From positions 2,198,501 to 2,262,500 of the forward strand of contig NZ_CP018192.1 of the NCBI RefSeq assembly GCF_001889525.1: a DNA stretch of 64,000 nucleotides, written 5' to 3'. The position numbers and the translations under genes were made by a program. This DNA is from Granulibacter bethesdensis. GTDB taxonomy: Bacteria > Pseudomonadota > Alphaproteobacteria > Acetobacterales > Acetobacteraceae. Below are positions 46,565 to 55,607 of the stretch, piece by piece. The notes beneath the pieces are model-generated. The model worked only from the letters and a program-made list of their open reading frames with translations. It searched no databases and had not been told where the DNA came from. The first letter of the stretch is position 1. Each line of letters begins with the position of its first letter.

Positions 46565-47194
46565 TCAGGCGTTACGCACTGCCGAGAGGAAGGAGCGGAT
46601 CAGCGCCGGATCCTTGCGTCCACGTGACTGTTCCACTCCTGATGAAACGTCGACAATAGGCGCACCTGTGCGGCGCACCGCCTCAGCGACCGTATCCGGG
46701 GTCAACCCACCCGCGAGTATCCACGCGAAGGATGGCGCAAAATCCGCAAGGATCGACCAGTCGAAAGCCTGTCCGTTTCCACCCGGCAGAGCAGCGTCGG
46801 GCCTCGGCTTAGCATCCAGCAGCAGGGCATCCACACCCCCGGAATCGCGTGGCAGATCATCCGCTGCCGCAATTCCCACAGACCGCCAGACGGGTAAAGC
46901 AAGCTGTTCTCGCAACTGGAGGGCACGCGCCACAGGGACATCATGAAGCTGGATGATATCCAGTGGCAGCTCACGCAGGACGGCCTCAATCTCTCCATCA
47001 CGCGGATTAACGAACAACCCCACTTTCCGCAGCGGCTGGGCAATGGGGGCCGCGAGGGAAGCCGCCTCCTGCGCCGTCACAGCCCGTGGAGAGGGCGGAA
47101 AGAACACGAATCCAAGATAGTCCGCGCCCCCCGCGATGGAAGCCGCAACCGACGCTGCGCTGTTCAATCCGCAGATTTTGACCTGAGCAACCAT
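46565..47194 (-). CDS. trpF: phosphoribosylanthranilate isomerase TrpF
   Basis: Third-last step of tryptophan synthesis, an Amadori rearrangement. The catalytic Cys is in VKICGLNSA, GFVFFPPSPRAV follows, and the catalytic Asp and phosphate loops lie in LDAKPRPD and LAGGLTPDTV. Length is 209 residues. It follows pyrF by six bases on the minus strand. Confidence 0.94.
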   Translation of the reverse strand: MVAQVKICGLNSAASVAASIAGGADYLGFVFFPPSPRAVTAQEAASLAAPIAQPLRKVGLFVNPRDGEIEAVLRELPLDIIQLHDVPVARALQLREQLALPVWRSVGIAAADDLPRDSGGVDALLLDAKPRPDAALPGGNGQAFDWSILADFAPSFAWILAGGLTPDTVAEAVRRTGAPIVDVSSGVEQSRGRKDPALIRSFLSAVRNA

Positions 47195-47200
47195 GATCCT

Positions 47201-47923
47201 TCAAAGCCCCGCAATATCTGCCGCAATGGAAGAGGCAGCCGCCGCCGGATCGGCCGCCTGCGTAATGGGACGCCCGACCACGATATAATCCGCCCCGGCC
47301 TCAATGGCGGCACGCGGAGTCATGGTGCGGGACTGATCACCCGCTTCGCTCCACACCGGGCGGATACCGGGTACGACCAGTAGAGGCTCTGGCCCCAGTT
47401 CCGCCCTTAGCAGGGCGGCTTCATGCGCGCTGCATACCAGCCCGTCAGCCCCCGCCGCTACAGCCAGCTTTGCCAGTCTGAGAACCTGCTGCGCCGGGTC
47501 TTCCGCAAAACCGATCGCAGAAATAGCCTCCGCATCCAGACTGGTCAGAATGGTAACAGCCAGAATCCTGGTCCGGTCCGCCGCATCGCCTGTCGCATTC
47601 CGCGCCGCGGCAACCATTGCCGAGCCTCCACCCGCATGCACGGTCAGCAAAGCGGGCTTCAGCGGCAGGACCGAACGCACCCCGGCCGCGACCGTGTTGG
47701 GAATATCATGCAGCTTCAGATCCAGAAAAATCGGCCCCTCAAACCCCGTCATGCCCTGTGGACCATTGGCCAGGTAATATTCCAACCCCAGCTTGCTCAT
47801 CCCGCTATACGGGGTGAAAGCCTGATTCCATGCGCGTGCGGTGGCGGGGTCCGGCGTATCGAGGGAAACAATGACACGCCGCAAGGGAAGGGAGCCAGCG
47901 GACGCGATACGATCAGGCGACAT
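47201..47923 (-). CDS. pyrF: orotidine 5'-phosphate decarboxylase PyrF
   Basis: Last step of UMP synthesis. The catalytic Asp-Lys array is in IFLDLKLHDIPNTVAAG. VHAGGGSAM and the C-terminal IVVGRPITQAADP complete the family pattern. Length is 240 residues. It lies 56 bases after lapA on the same strand and six bases before trpF. Confidence 0.95.
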   Translation of the reverse strand: MSPDRIASAGSLPLRRVIVSLDTPDPATARAWNQAFTPYSGMSKLGLEYYLANGPQGMTGFEGPIFLDLKLHDIPNTVAAGVRSVLPLKPALLTVHAGGGSAMVAAARNATGDAADRTRILAVTILTSLDAEAISAIGFAEDPAQQVLRLAKLAVAAGADGLVCSAHEAALLRAELGPEPLLVVPGIRPVWSEAGDQSRTMTPRAAIEAGADYIVVGRPITQAADPAAAASSIAADIAGL

Positions 47924-47979
47924 GACGTGACTGTCTTTATGAAATAAAATGGGCTGCCCGTATCACAGGACAGGACAGG

Positions 47980-48315
47980 TTACTGAATAGTAGGCAAAGG
48001 GGCGCTGGCTGTGACAGGGGTGGAGAGAACGGCCTCCTGACGGCGCAGGGTCTCGCGCAGGGTTTCAAGCTGATCCTCCAGCGCCTTGACCTGAGCTTCC
48101 GCCCGACGGGCACGGCGACTCTGTCCCAGTGCAGAGAACCAGGTCAGCAAGCCACCGGCAATAAAAGCGATCGCCATCGCACTGAGCACGGCAATGGAAA
48201 ACGGCAGATCAGCCCCGTAATCGGTCGGCCACAGCCCGATATGAACCGTGGTGGTGTTCGAGAGCGTGAACAGCACCAGCAGGATCAGAAACGGCAAGGC
48301 AATCAACAGACGCAT
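47980..48315 (-). CDS. LapA-domain inner-membrane protein (DUF1049)
   Basis: A 111-residue protein with two membrane helices (about 3-21 and 40-62) and a cytoplasmic coiled coil (about 67-97). The LapA/YciS pattern is seen in LFTLSNTTTVHIGLWP. In Escherichia coli the relative helps control lipopolysaccharide assembly. Position after ihfB is conserved in many proteobacteria, which supports the call. It is preceded by ihfB at 53 bases. Confidence 0.8.
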   Translation of the reverse strand: MRLLIALPFLILLVLFTLSNTTTVHIGLWPTDYGADLPFSIAVLSAMAIAFIAGGLLTWFSALGQSRRARRAEAQVKALEDQLETLRETLRRQEAVLSTPVTASAPLPTIQ

Positions 48316-48368
48316 CAGTTTTTTCCCGTCACGCGATGACTCTCGCGAAAGTCAGAAGCAGGATGCTC

Positions 48369-48692
48369 TCAGCCTCCGGAAACGGCGTCGGCAGACCCGC
48401 CATTCTTGCGGGTACCGTTATTGACCCGCTCCCGCAGTTCTTTTCCGGCCTTGAAGAAAGGGACAACTTTTTCATCGACGGAAACGGTTTCTCCGGTGCG
48501 CGGGTTGCGCCCCACCCGGGCATCCCGTCGTTTGATCGTAAAAGCGCCGAAACCACGCAGCTCCACCCTTGCACCACGGGCAAGAGCATTGGAAATCTCA
48601 TCAAAAATCGTGGAGACAATGGTTTCCACATCGCGCTCCGTCAGATGCGGATTATCGGCCTTCAGACTCGCGATCAATTCCGATTTGGTCAT
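48369..48692 (-). CDS. ihfB: integration host factor beta subunit
   Basis: DNA-bending nucleoid protein that pairs with IhfA. It shows [35 protein letters not shown] and the terminal [13 protein letters not shown] of the family. A Gly/Asn/Ser-rich tail of about 14 residues follows the fold. Length is 107 residues. Linkage to rpsA upstream (with sppA between) is the standard proteobacterial order and favours IhfB over HU. Confidence 0.93.
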   Translation of the reverse strand: MTKSELIASLKADNPHLTERDVETIVSTIFDEISNALARGARVELRGFGAFTIKRRDARVGRNPRTGETVSVDEKVVPFFKAGKELRERVNNGTRKNGGSADAVSGG

Positions 48693-48757
48693 GTCAGCTT
48701 TCCCCTGCCCGGTTGGAGATACCGAATCCCGCCAGCAGGTCCGGACCGATCACCGCA

Positions 48758-49708
48758 TTAAAGCCGAGGCTGCCAGAGCGCCCAGGCTCCGTCAATGCTA
48801 ACACCTTGAGATAACTTACTTTCTACAAAATTTTCCAGACTGCCCAGCCATCCGCCAAACCAGTGCTTATACAGATCGGCCTGCTCATGGAGCGGCCTGA
48901 CCGGCAGGTCTTCCGGAACATGGCGTTCTTTCGCCAGCCAGACCCGCGCGTCATGCTCACCGCCAATCTGATCGACCAGCCCAAGCGCCAGCGCCTGCCG
49001 TCCGGTGTAAGGTCGGCCATCCGCCAATGCGCGCACATGCTCCGGCGTCATATGCCGCCCCTGAGCAACCATGGTCACGAACTGGTCGTACATATCGTTG
49101 ACGATCCCCTGAAGCATCTGCCTCCCTTCCGGGGAGAGCGGCGCGGTCAGGCTAGGCTGATCTTTCATCGGGCCGGAGACGATGGTGTTGGACCCGACCC
49201 CCAGTTTTCCAAGCAGGCCGGACAGTTCGGCTGATTGCATCAGCACACCGATGGAACCCGTCAACGTTGCCTGACGCGCGAAAATCCGTGCCGATGGCGC
49301 CGCGATCATATAACCGGCGGAGGCCGCAACACTCTCCATGGTCGTCACCAGCGGCTTGCGCGCTGCCAGCCGCGCCAGCGCATCGTGCAGGGCCTCACCC
49401 CCCGCGACGGTGCCACCGGGACTGTTGATCTCCAGCATCACCGCCTTTACCGAAGAATCATCTGCCGCATGGCTGATCGCCTCCAGCAAGGGACGGTCAT
49501 AGGTGATTATACCGCTGATCCTGATCCTGGTGATATGCGGCCCCGATCCTACCTCATGGAATGCTCTCACCAGCGCCAGACCCCCCAGCACCAGCAGGCC
49601 AATCGTCACGAGCCTCCATAGCAGCAAACGCCGCTTCAGATGATGGCGGTCTATCAGCCAGTCCTGATCGGGGGCCGCAGGCGGGCGGGAAGCAAGGTCA
49701 GATGTCAT
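48758..49708 (-). CDS. sppA: signal peptide peptidase SppA, S49 family
   Basis: Membrane-bound serine protease that degrades cleaved signal peptides. One helix lies at about 29-47. The nucleophile Ser is in VAASAGYMIAA and INSPGGTVAGGEALHDAL precedes it; a conserved Lys follows in the S49 core. Length is 316 residues, the short single-domain form. ATG 49708 is preferred over a TTG three codons upstream. It lies between the rpsA terminator and ihfB. Confidence 0.9.
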   Translation of the reverse strand: MTSDLASRPPAAPDQDWLIDRHHLKRRLLLWRLVTIGLLVLGGLALVRAFHEVGSGPHITRIRISGIITYDRPLLEAISHAADDSSVKAVMLEINSPGGTVAGGEALHDALARLAARKPLVTTMESVAASAGYMIAAPSARIFARQATLTGSIGVLMQSAELSGLLGKLGVGSNTIVSGPMKDQPSLTAPLSPEGRQMLQGIVNDMYDQFVTMVAQGRHMTPEHVRALADGRPYTGRQALALGLVDQIGGEHDARVWLAKERHVPEDLPVRPLHEQADLYKHWFGGWLGSLENFVESKLSQGVSIDGAWALWQPRL

Positions 49709-49770
49709 AACCGCCAAAATGGCGAAATCATCGCGCCAGCAAAAGGGGAGTACAGTCGTTTTCAGATAAC

Positions 49771-49800
49771 AAAAAAGCCGGAGGTGTAACCCCCGGCTTT
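49771..49800 (-). terminator. Rho-independent terminator of rpsA
   Basis: On the minus strand AAAGCCGG pairs with CCGGCTTT around an inner GGT/ACC stem with a three-base loop (one A-C mismatch), followed by TTTTTT. It starts about 58 bases after the rpsA stop, separating rpsA from sppA. Confidence 0.85.
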
Positions 49801-49808
49801 CAAGTTGC

Positions 49809-49832
49809 GTCCTGACCTGTAAAGGTCAGGAC
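49809..49832. repeat. perfect inverted repeat after rpsA
   Basis: GTCCTGACCT-gtaa-AGGTCAGGAC forms an uninterrupted ten-base-pair stem with a four-base loop, 26 bases after the rpsA stop and just ahead of the terminator. No T-tract follows it, so RNA 3' end protection or a protein site is more likely than termination. Confidence 0.7.
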
Positions 49833-49858
49833 GATGTATCCATCATGGCCGAAGCCAA

Positions 49859-51574
49859 TCAGGCGTCGGTCTGAAGGTTCCGGCGACGGATCGCGGCACC
49901 CAGAATATCGCCCAGGGACGCACCGCTGTCGGAGGAGCCGAACTCGGCGATCGCCGCCTTGTCTTCCTCGACTTCCTTGCCCTTGATGGTGAGCTGCAGC
50001 TTGCGGGCGGCGCGGTCAACCGCGGTCACCTTCGCATCCACCTTTTCACCAACCGCGAAACGGTCAGGGCGCTGGTCGGCCTTGTCACGGGACAGTTCCG
50101 CACGACGGATGAAGCCGGACAGAACGTCACCCACCTTCACTTCGATGCCGTTGGCCTGCACAGCCGTCACCACGCAGGTGACGACATCACCGCGATGGAC
50201 CGCATCCAGCTGACCGGCAGCGGGATCTTCATGCATCTGCTTGATGCCGAGGGAGATACGCTCTTTCTCCACATCCACATCCAGCACGCGGGCACGCACA
50301 ACCTGACCCTTCTCGTAGGCGGCCATAGCGGTTTCGCTCTGATCGTCCCAGGAGATGTCGGACATGTGGACCATGCCGTCGATATCTGCGGTGATGCCGA
50401 TGAACAGACCGAATTCGGTGATGTTCCGGATCTCGCCTTCCAACTCGGACCCGACCGGGTGCTCTTCCAGGAACTGCTCCCACGGGTTGCCCTGCACCTG
50501 TTTCAGACCCAGGGAGATACGGCGCTTGGAGCTGTCCACATCCAGCACGACCACGTCGACTTCCTGAGATGTCGCGACGATCTTGCCCGGATGGACGTTC
50601 TTCTTCGTCCAGGACATTTCGCTGACATGCACCAGGCCTTCGACGCCCGGTTCCAGTTCCACAAATGCGCCGTAATCGGTGATATTGGTCACGCGGCCGC
50701 TGTATTTCGCGCCCGGCGGATACTTCGCCGCCACACCTTCCCACGGATCGGCCTCGAGCTGCTTCATGCCCAGGCTGATACGCTGCGTGTCGGAATTGAA
50801 GCGGATCACCTGCACCTTCACGGTCTGGCCGATCTGCAGGGCCTCGCTGGGGTGATTGATGCGCTTCCAGGCGATGTCCGTGACATGCAGCAGGCCATCA
50901 ACGCCGCCCAGATCCACGAACGCGCCGTAATCGGTGATGTTCTTCACCACGCCATCCAGAATCATGCCTTCCTTCAGGCCCTGGATCAACTCGCTGCGCT
51001 GTTCGGCCCGAGTCTCTTCCAGCACCGCACGGCGGCTGACCACGATGTTACCGCGCGCGCGGTCCATCTTCAGAATCTGGAAAGGCTGCGGCGTGCCCAT
51101 CAGCGGACCGACATCGCGCACAGGGCGGATATCGACCTGGCTGCCCGGCAGGAACGCGACCGCGCCGCCGAGATCAACGGTGAAGCCACCCTTCACGCGA
51201 CCATAGATCGTGCCCTGAACGCGCTGGGCGCTTTCAAAAGCCTTTTCCAGAGTGGTCCATGCTTCCTCGCGGCGAGCCTTCTCGCGCGACAGGACGATGG
51301 AACCGTCACGGTCCTCGTAACGCTCGACATACAACTCGACGACATCGCCGGGCTTCACATCGGGCTTCTGACCCGGAGGGCCGAATTCTTTCAGAGCGAC
51401 GCGGCCTTCAGACTTCAGGCCCACATCGACGATCACGAATTCGGGGTCGATGCGCAGCACGCGGCCGCTGACGACGGAGCCATCAAAGCCGCTGTCACGG
51501 CCCAGGGTCTCGTCGAGCAGGGCGGCGAAATCCTCGTCACCCTGTTGTTGGATAGCAGTGGCGGAAGATGCCAT
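49859..51574 (-). CDS. rpsA: 30S ribosomal protein S1
   Basis: Binds mRNA on the small subunit to help initiation. The 571 residues carry six S1 RNA-binding repeats, starting at roughly 35, 117, 203, 290, 377 and 465. The middle ones are marked by NITDYGAFVDLGGVDGLLHV and NITDYGAFVELEPGVEGLVH. The start ATG has no Shine-Dalgarno within the usual window; the nearest AAGGA is about 14 bases away. That agrees with known S1-dependent self-regulated initiation. It follows cmk after a 255-base leader. Confidence 0.96.
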   Translation of the reverse strand: MASSATAIQQQGDEDFAALLDETLGRDSGFDGSVVSGRVLRIDPEFVIVDVGLKSEGRVALKEFGPPGQKPDVKPGDVVELYVERYEDRDGSIVLSREKARREEAWTTLEKAFESAQRVQGTIYGRVKGGFTVDLGGAVAFLPGSQVDIRPVRDVGPLMGTPQPFQILKMDRARGNIVVSRRAVLEETRAEQRSELIQGLKEGMILDGVVKNITDYGAFVDLGGVDGLLHVTDIAWKRINHPSEALQIGQTVKVQVIRFNSDTQRISLGMKQLEADPWEGVAAKYPPGAKYSGRVTNITDYGAFVELEPGVEGLVHVSEMSWTKKNVHPGKIVATSQEVDVVVLDVDSSKRRISLGLKQVQGNPWEQFLEEHPVGSELEGEIRNITEFGLFIGITADIDGMVHMSDISWDDQSETAMAAYEKGQVVRARVLDVDVEKERISLGIKQMHEDPAAGQLDAVHRGDVVTCVVTAVQANGIEVKVGDVLSGFIRRAELSRDKADQRPDRFAVGEKVDAKVTAVDRAARKLQLTIKGKEVEEDKAAIAEFGSSDSGASLGDILGAAIRRRNLQTDA

Positions 51575-51829
51575 GTGGGAAAACTATGTCCTTGAACTGA
51601 CAGCCCGGAGGCTATCAAGGAAGGCGCTACACCACCGGGCGCGGGTTACGCGCCGGGGATCACGGCTTGCCGGACCTTGCACCACGCGATCATCGCGCGT
51701 CCCGGTTTCCGCGGCGGGACAGGTCGGGCCATGGCGGAAATCAGCCGGCAAAAACGCCCACTGATGCCCGTAAGTCAAGGAAATTCCGCCTCCGCTGCCC
51801 CGCCTGCCGTGCAGGGGAGACAGCCGGTT
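51575..51829 (-). promoter_or_regulatory. rpsA leader region
   Basis: A 255-base gap between cmk and rpsA holds no convincing gene. A TTGACT box lies at 51773-51778 on the minus strand without a clear -10. A GC-rich stem (GGCGCG with CGCGCC, 51637-51656) sits about 60 bases before the rpsA start. These could serve promoter and self-regulation functions. Confidence 0.35.
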
Positions 51830-52459
51830 TTATCGCGGCCATTTCCGACGGACGATCTGCTCCGCCCGTTGAAACGCCTCATCGGCGTCCAGATGGGTGG
51901 TGTCGAGCACCTCCGCATCCTCTGCCGGACGCAAGGGTGCGACGTCCCGGGCCGCATCCCGTTCGTCCCTGGCCTGCATCTCGGCCCGCAGCGCCTGTTC
52001 TTCCACCGCTACGCCCCGGTTGCGCAACTCCAGCAGGCGACGTTGCAGGCGCGCTTCGGCGCTGGCGGTGACGAACAGCTTGACCGGCGCATCCGGGCAC
52101 ACGACCGTGCCGATATCGCGCCCGTCCAGCACCGCCCCTTCCCGTGCCGCGAAATCACGCTGGAAATCCAGCAGCGCGGCCCGTACAGCCGGATCGGCAG
52201 CAACCAGACTGGCCGCACGGTCTACCTCCGGCACCCTCAGATCGCCGCGCTGCACTGTCTCCGGCACCAGAACCGATACTGCCCGCGCCGCATCGGCAGG
52301 GCTGCCCGGATCACCGCCCGCATCCAGCACCAGCCGCCCCACGGCACGATAGAGCAGACCTGTATCCAGATGCGGCAGCCCGAAAGCCGATGCCAGCCGG
52401 CGCGCCAGCGTGCCCTTGCCTGCCGCGGCCGGTCCATCGACCGCGATGATCAGGCGCAT
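51830..52459 (-). CDS. cmk: cytidylate kinase
   Basis: Phosphorylates CMP and dCMP. The P-loop [11 protein letters not shown] is at about 8-18, followed by [14 protein letters not shown]. The catalytic [20 protein letters not shown] and the LID region [21 protein letters not shown] (quoted in part: [16 protein letters not shown]) are typical. Length is 209 residues. Its ATG overlaps the aroA 3' end by ten bases, consistent with an aroA-cmk-rpsA operon. Confidence 0.95.
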   Translation of the reverse strand: MRLIIAVDGPAAAGKGTLARRLASAFGLPHLDTGLLYRAVGRLVLDAGGDPGSPADAARAVSVLVPETVQRGDLRVPEVDRAASLVAADPAVRAALLDFQRDFAAREGAVLDGRDIGTVVCPDAPVKLFVTASAEARLQRRLLELRNRGVAVEEQALRAEMQARDERDAARDVAPLRPAEDAEVLDTTHLDADEAFQRAEQIVRRKWPR

Positions 52460-53814
52460 GAGAAATCCGCCCCCAGCCCGGTCATCAGCATGGCGAAACC
52501 GGGGAAAGACGTGTCGATGAAGGCTGCGTCATCCGCCGTCACCGGCGCCTGCGTGGTCAGGCCCAGCACCAGCGCCGACATGGCCAGCCGATGATCCATA
52601 TGCGTGGTGACAAGCCCGCCCCCCGGCGGCGGACCACCGCAGCCGATGACGATCAGATCATCGCCCTCAATCTCAACCTGCACACCATTCACCGACAGCA
52701 GCGCCGCCGTTGCCGCCAGCCGGTCACTCTCCTTGACCCGCAACTCTGCCAGACCGCGCATGCGCGTGGTGCCGGAGGCCACCGCCGCCGCAACCGAGAG
52801 AATGGGGAATTCGTCGATCATGCTCGGCGCACGCTCCGGCGGCACCGCCACACCATGCAGGGCGGACGCCCGGACGGTGATGTCGCCGACCGGCTCCCCC
52901 CCCTCGATCCGGCGATTGGCGATGGTCAGCGCAGCACCCATCTCCACCAGCGTATCGAACAGCCCGGTGCGCAGCGGATTGAGGCCTACCCCGGCCAGAG
53001 TGATTTCCGACCCCGGCACCAGCAAGGCCGCCACCAGCGGAAAAGCCGCCGAGGATGGATCGGCAGGCACCACGATATCGGCAGCCCGCAATTCCGGTTG
53101 CCCCTGCAAGCGAACGATGCGGCCTGCACCATCCCCGGTCGGCTCCACCTGCACATTCGCCCCGAAATGGCGCAGCATATTTTCGCTGTGATCACGGGTG
53201 GCGTGCGGTTCTTCCACCACTGTCTCCCCGCGTGCATTCAGACCGGCCAGCAGAATCGCCGATTTCACCTGGGCAGAGGCGACCGGCAGGCGATAATGCA
53301 GTGGCAGAGCCTCCCCCGTGCCATGCACCGCCATCGGCAACCTGCCGCCGGAGCGGGTGTGAAAACCGGCGCCGCAAGCCGCAAGCGGATCAGTCACCCG
53401 GCGCATGGGGCGTTTGCGCAGGCTGGCATCGCCCGTCATCACCGCAAACAGATCATGGCTGGCCAGCACACCTGTCAGCAATCGCGCCGCCGTGCCCGAA
53501 TTGCCCATGTCCAGTACATCCGCAGGCTCCGTCAGGCCGCCAATGCCGCGACCGGCGACGCGCCACGAACCGGGCGCATCCCGCACCACCTCGGCCCCCA
53601 ACGCCCGCATAGCGGCGGCGGTGCGCAGCACATCCTCCCCCTCCAGCAGGCCGGATATACGCGTCTCTCCGACCGCCAGCGCACCGATCATCAATGCACG
53701 ATGGCTGATGGATTTATCCCCGGGAACATGGACCGGATGATCAGCCCGCAACCCGGCGGCAGGACGGCGGCTGATGACGGGGCGAGAGGCCCCTTCGCTG
53801 TGATTTTCGCTCAT
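52450..53814 (-). CDS. aroA: 3-phosphoshikimate 1-carboxyvinyltransferase (EPSP synthase)
   Basis: Sixth step of the shikimate pathway. The N-terminal [16 protein letters not shown] (here [16 protein letters not shown]), the [13 protein letters not shown] loop and the C-terminal [15 protein letters not shown] are the substrate-binding segments. Length is 454 residues. The glyphosate-site segment reads [11 protein letters not shown], with Ala after GT. It heads the aroA-cmk-rpsA series and is divergent from the TIGR02300 gene. Confidence 0.95.
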   Translation of the reverse strand: MSENHSEGASRPVISRRPAAGLRADHPVHVPGDKSISHRALMIGALAVGETRISGLLEGEDVLRTAAAMRALGAEVVRDAPGSWRVAGRGIGGLTEPADVLDMGNSGTAARLLTGVLASHDLFAVMTGDASLRKRPMRRVTDPLAACGAGFHTRSGGRLPMAVHGTGEALPLHYRLPVASAQVKSAILLAGLNARGETVVEEPHATRDHSENMLRHFGANVQVEPTGDGAGRIVRLQGQPELRAADIVVPADPSSAAFPLVAALLVPGSEITLAGVGLNPLRTGLFDTLVEMGAALTIANRRIEGGEPVGDITVRASALHGVAVPPERAPSMIDEFPILSVAAAVASGTTRMRGLAELRVKESDRLAATAALLSVNGVQVEIEGDDLIVIGCGGPPPGGGLVTTHMDHRLAMSALVLGLTTQAPVTADDAAFIDTSFPGFAMLMTGLGADFSCA

Positions 53815-53936
53815 CCATGCGCGATAGCATGACAGAACGGTTTGACAGAAGGGCGAAGCGGTGGCATGGGGCGCGCCCTGTCCTGCGCGTCAGCCGAATT
53901 TTTATCCCTCCCCACGATCACGAGGCCGCATTTCCC

Positions 53937-54257
53937 ATGGTAAAACCCGAACTTGGCACCAAGCGGGTCTGCGTTTCATGCGGAACCCGTTTCTACGATC
54001 TGCTGAAATCCCCCGCCATCTGCCCGAAATGCGGCGCGGAACAGCCGCTGGACCAGCCCCGCCCCCGCCGCGTGCCGGGTGTGCTGCTGGATGACAAACC
54101 CAAGAAGATCGGGGTTGTTGACGATGCCGATACAGATGCCGTCGATGCCGACGACACTGATGAGGATGTGCTGGAGGATACCTCCGATCTCGAAGACGGC
54201 GACGATGACACCATCGAGGTGGAAGTCGAGACCGACGGCAACGACGACGAGCACTGA
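53937..54257 (+). CDS. TIGR02300-family zinc-ribbon protein with acidic tail
   Basis: A 106-residue protein of unknown function found across Alphaproteobacteria. Two Cys pairs (CVSCGTRFYDL and SPAICPKCGAE) make a zinc ribbon in residues 1-38. A linker and a highly Asp/Glu-rich tail (about 60-106) follow. ATG 53937 gives the family N-terminus MVKPELGTKRVC; the frame to 53817 is an extension without similarity. It is divergent from aroA, its usual neighbour, and is followed by a strong terminator. Confidence 0.85.
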   Translation: MVKPELGTKRVCVSCGTRFYDLLKSPAICPKCGAEQPLDQPRPRRVPGVLLDDKPKKIGVVDDADTDAVDADDTDEDVLEDTSDLEDGDDDTIEVEVETDGNDDEH

Positions 54258-54286
54258 TCAGCGCCCGATCTGATAAACTCAGCATG

Positions 54287-54316
54287 AAAAAAGGGGGGCC
54301 TTCCGGCCCCCTTTTT
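54287..54316. terminator. bidirectional Rho-independent terminator
   Basis: AAAAAGGGGGGCC-ttcc-GGCCCCCTTTTT forms a long stem with T-runs on both strands, 30 bases after the TIGR02300 stop and 22 bases before the stop of the convergent SRPBCC gene. Confidence 0.85.
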
Positions 54317-54337
54317 GATAAGCTGACTGTCAAAATA

Positions 54338-54856
54338 TCAACCTTCTGCCTTCTGCTTCAGTGCAGTGAGGCCCGCATCATACACCCCGGTCACGGCTGT
54401 GATCGCATCCTCGTCTCCTTGTCCAGCGGGCGGCGTGTCGAGCGGCGACAGACGGGTGAAAAATCCCTGCCATACGATTCGCGCCCCAGCCCCGACCGCC
54501 TCAACCGTGATGGTCGAACGGTAGTCACCCGCAGGCACGATCTGCGTATTTTCCGCATCCGGTGTGAATTTGTAGCTGTAGCTGCGGGCAGCCGAATCAT
54601 AGTCCGTCAACTCTTCCGTGATCCTGGGGCCGCCGAGATCCAGCACCCGGATCGAACCGGGAGTATTACCCCGGTCGGCACTGCTGGACTTCACCAGCGG
54701 GAGCCAGGTGATATCTCCGAATTCCGAGATGATGGCCCACACCGCGTCCGCCGGAGCGGCAATGTCGATCTTTTTCGTGAGCGTAAGTGGCTTTGGCCCG
54801 GTCTGGTCCCCCTCCCCTGCAGGGGCATAGACGGCGCCTGGGAACAGTTCTTTCAT
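54338..54856 (-). CDS. SRPBCC (polyketide cyclase/START-like) family protein
   Basis: A 172-residue helix-grip protein that probably binds a hydrophobic ligand; the function is unknown. The opening TLTKKIDIAAPADAVWAIIS is the family's first strand and helix, and ITEELTDYDSAARSYSYKF is the central sheet. No catalytic residues can be named. ATG 54856 is chosen because AGGA lies eight bases upstream; the frame to 55057 extends it by 67 unrelated residues. No signal peptide is seen from this start. Confidence 0.75.
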   Translation of the reverse strand: MKELFPGAVYAPAGEGDQTGPKPLTLTKKIDIAAPADAVWAIISEFGDITWLPLVKSSSADRGNTPGSIRVLDLGGPRITEELTDYDSAARSYSYKFTPDAENTQIVPAGDYRSTITVEAVGAGARIVWQGFFTRLSPLDTPPAGQGDEDAITAVTGVYDAGLTALKQKAEG

Positions 54857-55074
54857 TGACTCTGTCCTGTCTGGTTGTCCCTCGCCGGAAGACACCGCTC
54901 CGGCGCGCTGCGTAGCAGGCCATTGATCACCGTCGAAGACAATATCGCGCCGCTCCCTATATCTGCCGAACCGGAGCGGTCTCTGTTTTTCTGCCATCAG
55001 GATGCCGTAATAGGGCGCATATGCGTTAAAATGGAACGGAAGCCACGGCTTCGCCAAAATGAGGAGAGGATAGA

Positions 55075-55557
55075 ATGTCCCGCCAGCCGCTCTTGCTATC
55101 CCTGGCCCTGCTCGCTGTCACTGCGCTATGCGCCTGTACCGTCTCTCCGCCGGAAGGACCAAGTATTGCCGCCCTCCCCGGCAAAGGGAAAACGCTGGAG
55201 CAGTTCCAGAATGACGATATGACATGCCGCTATTACGCCTCTCAGCGGAACGGCTTTGTCTCCCCACAAAAAGGCGCCGCCAACAGCGCCGTCGGCACGG
55301 CCGCCATTGGCACGGCCCTGGGAGCAGCGACCGGTGCATTGATTGGAGTGGCCGCAGGCAATGCCGGTATGGGGGCTGCGATCGGCGCAGGAGCAGGCCT
55401 TGCAGGAGGGGGGCTGCTCGGCAGTTCGAATGCGCGGCAATCCTCAACCTCGCTACAGCAGAATTACGACATGAATTACGGGCAATGCATGATTGCCCGC
55501 GGTAATACCTTCCCGCCCCAGCCGAGGATGCAGATGGCCCCCGCCTATGCTTATTGA
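55075..55557 (+). CDS. glycine-zipper lipoprotein
   Basis: A 160-residue envelope protein. The N-terminal signal has a lipobox-like LCAC at about 18-21, so Cys21 is a likely lipid-modified residue. A glycine-zipper segment (about 72-116) reads AAIGTALGAATGALIGVAAG and then GMGAAIGAGAGLAGGGLLG. Two Cys (about 51 and 139) flank it. A strong GAGGAGAGG Shine-Dalgarno precedes the ATG. Such proteins are seen in outer-membrane or stress contexts; no specific role can be given. Confidence 0.75.
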   Translation: MSRQPLLLSLALLAVTALCACTVSPPEGPSIAALPGKGKTLEQFQNDDMTCRYYASQRNGFVSPQKGAANSAVGTAAIGTALGAATGALIGVAAGNAGMGAAIGAGAGLAGGGLLGSSNARQSSTSLQQNYDMNYGQCMIARGNTFPPQPRMQMAPAYAY

Positions 55558-55576
55558 ACACGATCAGGGGAAATAC

Positions 55577-55603
55577 AGGGGGGCCATTCAGATCAGCCCC
55601 CTT
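55577..55603. terminator. hairpin between glycine-zipper lipoprotein and copB genes
   Basis: AGGGGGGC pairs with GCCCCCT across an 11-base loop, with one extra G. It lies 20 bases after the lipoprotein stop and abuts the convergent copB 3' end. T-tracts are weak on both strands. Confidence 0.4.
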
Positions 55604-55607
55604 ACGA

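Noticed and set aside
50195-51595. A 466-codon open frame antisense to rpsA
   Set aside because: It lies entirely opposite six clear S1 repeats. Its apparent repeats are the complements of the S1 repeats.
52591-53832. A 413-codon frame antisense to aroA
   Set aside because: AroA motifs are intact on the opposite strand and the antisense product resembles no family.
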